From assembly GCF_034366625.1 (NCBI RefSeq), contig NZ_JAXMIH010000008.1, positions 806,001-870,000 of the forward strand: a DNA stretch of 64,000 nt, read 5' to 3'. Source of the stretch: Prosthecobacter sp. (GTDB taxonomy: Bacteria > Verrucomicrobiota > Verrucomicrobiia > Verrucomicrobiales > Verrucomicrobiaceae). The notes beneath the pieces were generated by a model. That model saw nothing but the letters and a program-made list of their open reading frames with translations, was not told the origin of the DNA and searched no databases. Both the position numbers and the translations under genes were made by a program. Each line of letters begins with the position of its first letter. Positions within the stretch are counted from its first letter, which is position 1. This document shows positions 63,301 through 64,000 of the stretch, piece after piece.

Positions 63301-64000
63301 CGATCATCGTCAACAACGCTTCGACCTCCAACGTGGTGCCGGGGCTGACGCTGAGCGGAGTTCTGACCGGAGGCGCCACCTTTGTCAAGGCGGGCAACGG
63401 CACCCTGGTGCTCGACAATGCCGGGAACGACTTTGGCGGCGGGTTCGACATCAGCACCACCGGCAGTTCTGGATCCAACCAACTGACCACGGCCACCACC
63501 GCCTTCTTGGTGGTGGGCGAGCCTGTTAGCGGGGCTGGCATCCTGGCCAATACGGTCATTTCCGCCATCATTGACGGCACGACGTTTCAGATCAGTCAGA
63601 ACCTTAACGCAGCCAATTCAGGACTAACCACCGTGACGCCGCAGATCGAAGTCACCGGCGGCGTGCTGGCGGTCTCCCATGACGGAGCGTTCGGTGCTGC
63701 GGCAAACCGGGTGAGGTTGAATGTTCCCGCCGCAAGTGGCGCGGGTCTGCGGATCATCGGCGACGTCACCACCACCCGCACCATTATTCTGAACCAAGCG
63801 AACAATGCGGTGGATGTCACCGCCGGCAACACGCTGACGATGAACGCGGCGTTCTCGATTCCGTTTGCCACCAACAACCTGCAGAAGAACGACCTGGGCA
63901 CGCTGGTGCTCACCCAAAATCAGACGGACTGGAACGGCAACCTGACCGTGGGTCAGGGCGTGGTGAGGGTCAACAATGCGGGGGTTTTTGGCAACACTGC
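60324..64000 (+). CDS. Autotransporter-type beta-strand-repeat protein with PA14-like domain, partial
   Basis: The frame opens at ATG 60324 and has no stop before the right edge; 1225 residues are visible. The signal peptide is LGWFMTVLVFCLQVATPLQS. Residues about 30-100 contain TFYWGEP and the W-rich start of autotransporter-associated repeats. A PA14-like domain occurs at about 395-480 (GEYSFFGSPDDGARVFIDGV and LAKGLHEIRVDYVQGTGGGS). Repeats of the type GTLVLDNAGNDFGGGFDI and LGTLVLTQNQTDWNGNLTVG recur, and a V-x-G-x-G-I/V-P module occurs three times. It is a probably secreted or surface-anchored adhesin-like protein. Confidence 0.85.
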   Translation, partial: MKTLRHHRLLLGWFMTVLVFCLQVATPLQSATFYWGEPGDAGNPQYDADWNTTDETWYPDADVNLDATTWDNGAFNIAAFGNAAQTFLGGPSLVTLTENITAGGLRFEVGGVELSAQDDMTLLNLEVASGVPTITFVGDSSSFTEDLTATLTAGLTGNQGLVVQFEETGTVGSFGGRLILGAIPSGGTVPFANNLTGGITLKNRTTIQALIATANPNPLGPLGLANKLTLEGGATLELRGTANQAAGISGRVFDTITAATPNGTSNSSRVDFSQIATGKVLPTTTLGTTASSGATLITINPIPGVDIPTSTIAVGQSVSGAGVPVGSIIASIVNGTQFTINNSLTGANPTVTVTPALASLSLPVGPTHVVGTLGGNAASTSIRYTNAAGAVVTLPGYGVQWVGKLDISGAGEYSFFGSPDDGARVFIDGVLVLNNDGGKGATDLSSAPVSLAKGLHEIRVDYVQGTGGGSMNLGYSGPDTANARTVIPLLQAETNSAAGSSNAIFLGNEVHLTGNATIKLIGDDFTSAKMGALMLNTGRTLTVESRLLTGALITGNSDGFGQTLRFGGGTAETPSTTPTLFGDAAGGNGTVTIAADPNVAFDGVVSDEGRTMTIVKTGAGRLYFSGTASANSLQSGTTIEIQDSNLVLVGGTASGAFNPIGSAGIKLNGGGLILDSKGATLTGTGPTFANSVTVQQNATIQSVVNAATTTLGGVGKTIVIGSGLTLTLDAISGGRPATDPGATLAIAGNISGGTNTNLLIRSTLMNAGSLQGPLASSLATTAQPAVGVLPATLNNTATVTVASTEGLAAGLAVSGSGIPGGTTILSIDSPTTFTLSASATGTGNVTLSLVLPTPLVGFSTAARGIVALRGDNTGFDGDVDVGPGAVLRVETANSLKGNDVNLGINSTLSLSSDGDGTGGLENFAYDLHLTMQGNGTLTVGRLGTSQAPLFTQAANKTSQVATLALGRSTLTVANNNGYGFEVTGQTTLSGAPTIIVNNASTSNVVPGLTLSGVLTGGATFVKAGNGTLVLDNAGNDFGGGFDISTTGSSGSNQLTTATTAFLVVGEPVSGAGILANTVISAIIDGTTFQISQNLNAANSGLTTVTPQIEVTGGVLAVSHDGAFGAAANRVRLNVPAASGAGLRIIGDVTTTRTIILNQANNAVDVTAGNTLTMNAAFSIPFATNNLQKNDLGTLVLTQNQTDWNGNLTVGQGVVRVNNAGVFGNT

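Overview
The window reads as a GC-rich chromosomal segment from the phylum Verrucomicrobiota, probably a Prosthecobacter/Verrucomicrobium-like relative. This is inferred from gene content, not from any search: a PVC-type membrane-bound dehydrogenase/cytochrome c, ThuA and DUF1080 (3-keto-disaccharide hydrolase) proteins, Tat-exported Gfo/Idh/MocA oxidoreductases, secretin-N-like repeats and a giant autotransporter-type beta-strand-repeat protein. About 60 genes are supported, all of bacterial type. No rRNA, tRNA, CRISPR array or prophage was recognised.

Layout. 1-3.4 kb: GYF-like protein, small membrane protein, ClpS-like adaptor, MFS transporter, ferritin. 3.4-11.5 kb: a complete minus-strand Bat/MoxR operon (MoxR, DUF58, DUF4381-like, BatA, a BatB-BatC fusion and a BatD-BatE fusion). 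11.5-18.1 kb: AraD-type epimerase, Tat amine oxidase, ThuA protein, D-2-hydroxyacid dehydrogenase, a kinase-like protein and leuB. 18.3-21 kb: the classic rpsO-pnp pair, each with a clear terminator. 21-28.7 kb: two Gfo/Idh/MocA oxidoreductases, lipoproteins, mtnA, a YkvA protein, a DoxX-like protein, a cNMP-binding protein and a DUF3307-like protein. 28.8-32.1 kb: a divergent AlkP-superfamily protein, an AT-richer secretin-N-like protein and a decayed REP-associated (IS200-like) transposase between mirrored REP hairpins. 32.2-38.2 kb: thiS-thiH, VOC protein, D-Ala-D-Ala carboxypeptidase, DUF1080 protein, Mrr-like nuclease and a LacI regulator with its probable operator. 38.2-40.6 kb: a large FAD-dependent oxidoreductase with carbohydrate-binding-like ends.

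40.6-48 kb is the most coherent physiological unit: a ZnuABC-type zinc importer operon with an extra uncharacterised membrane-anchored protein, and, past a hypothetical gene and selO, a ZnuD-type TonB-dependent receptor. A similar 17-bp palindrome lies just upstream of both znuA and the receptor, so I predict a Zur-like regulon joining inner- and outer-membrane zinc uptake.

48.2-51.2 kb holds exopolysaccharide-type genes (polyprenyl sugar phosphotransferase, GT2). 51.3-54.9 kb is an accessory patch: HNH endonuclease, membrane protein, tandem repeats, a ParDE module between direct repeats, YaeQ and a gene remnant. The window closes with an FMN reductase, a GH25-like lipoprotein, the 1137-residue PVC dehydrogenase/cytochrome and the start of the autotransporter-type gene, which runs off the right edge.

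No wholly new defence or mobile system was obvious. The best leads are the predicted zinc regulon with its unknown fourth component, the inverted arrays of 10-bp and 11-bp units between genes, the direct-repeat-bounded ParDE module, and the AlkP-like enzyme with changed metal ligands.
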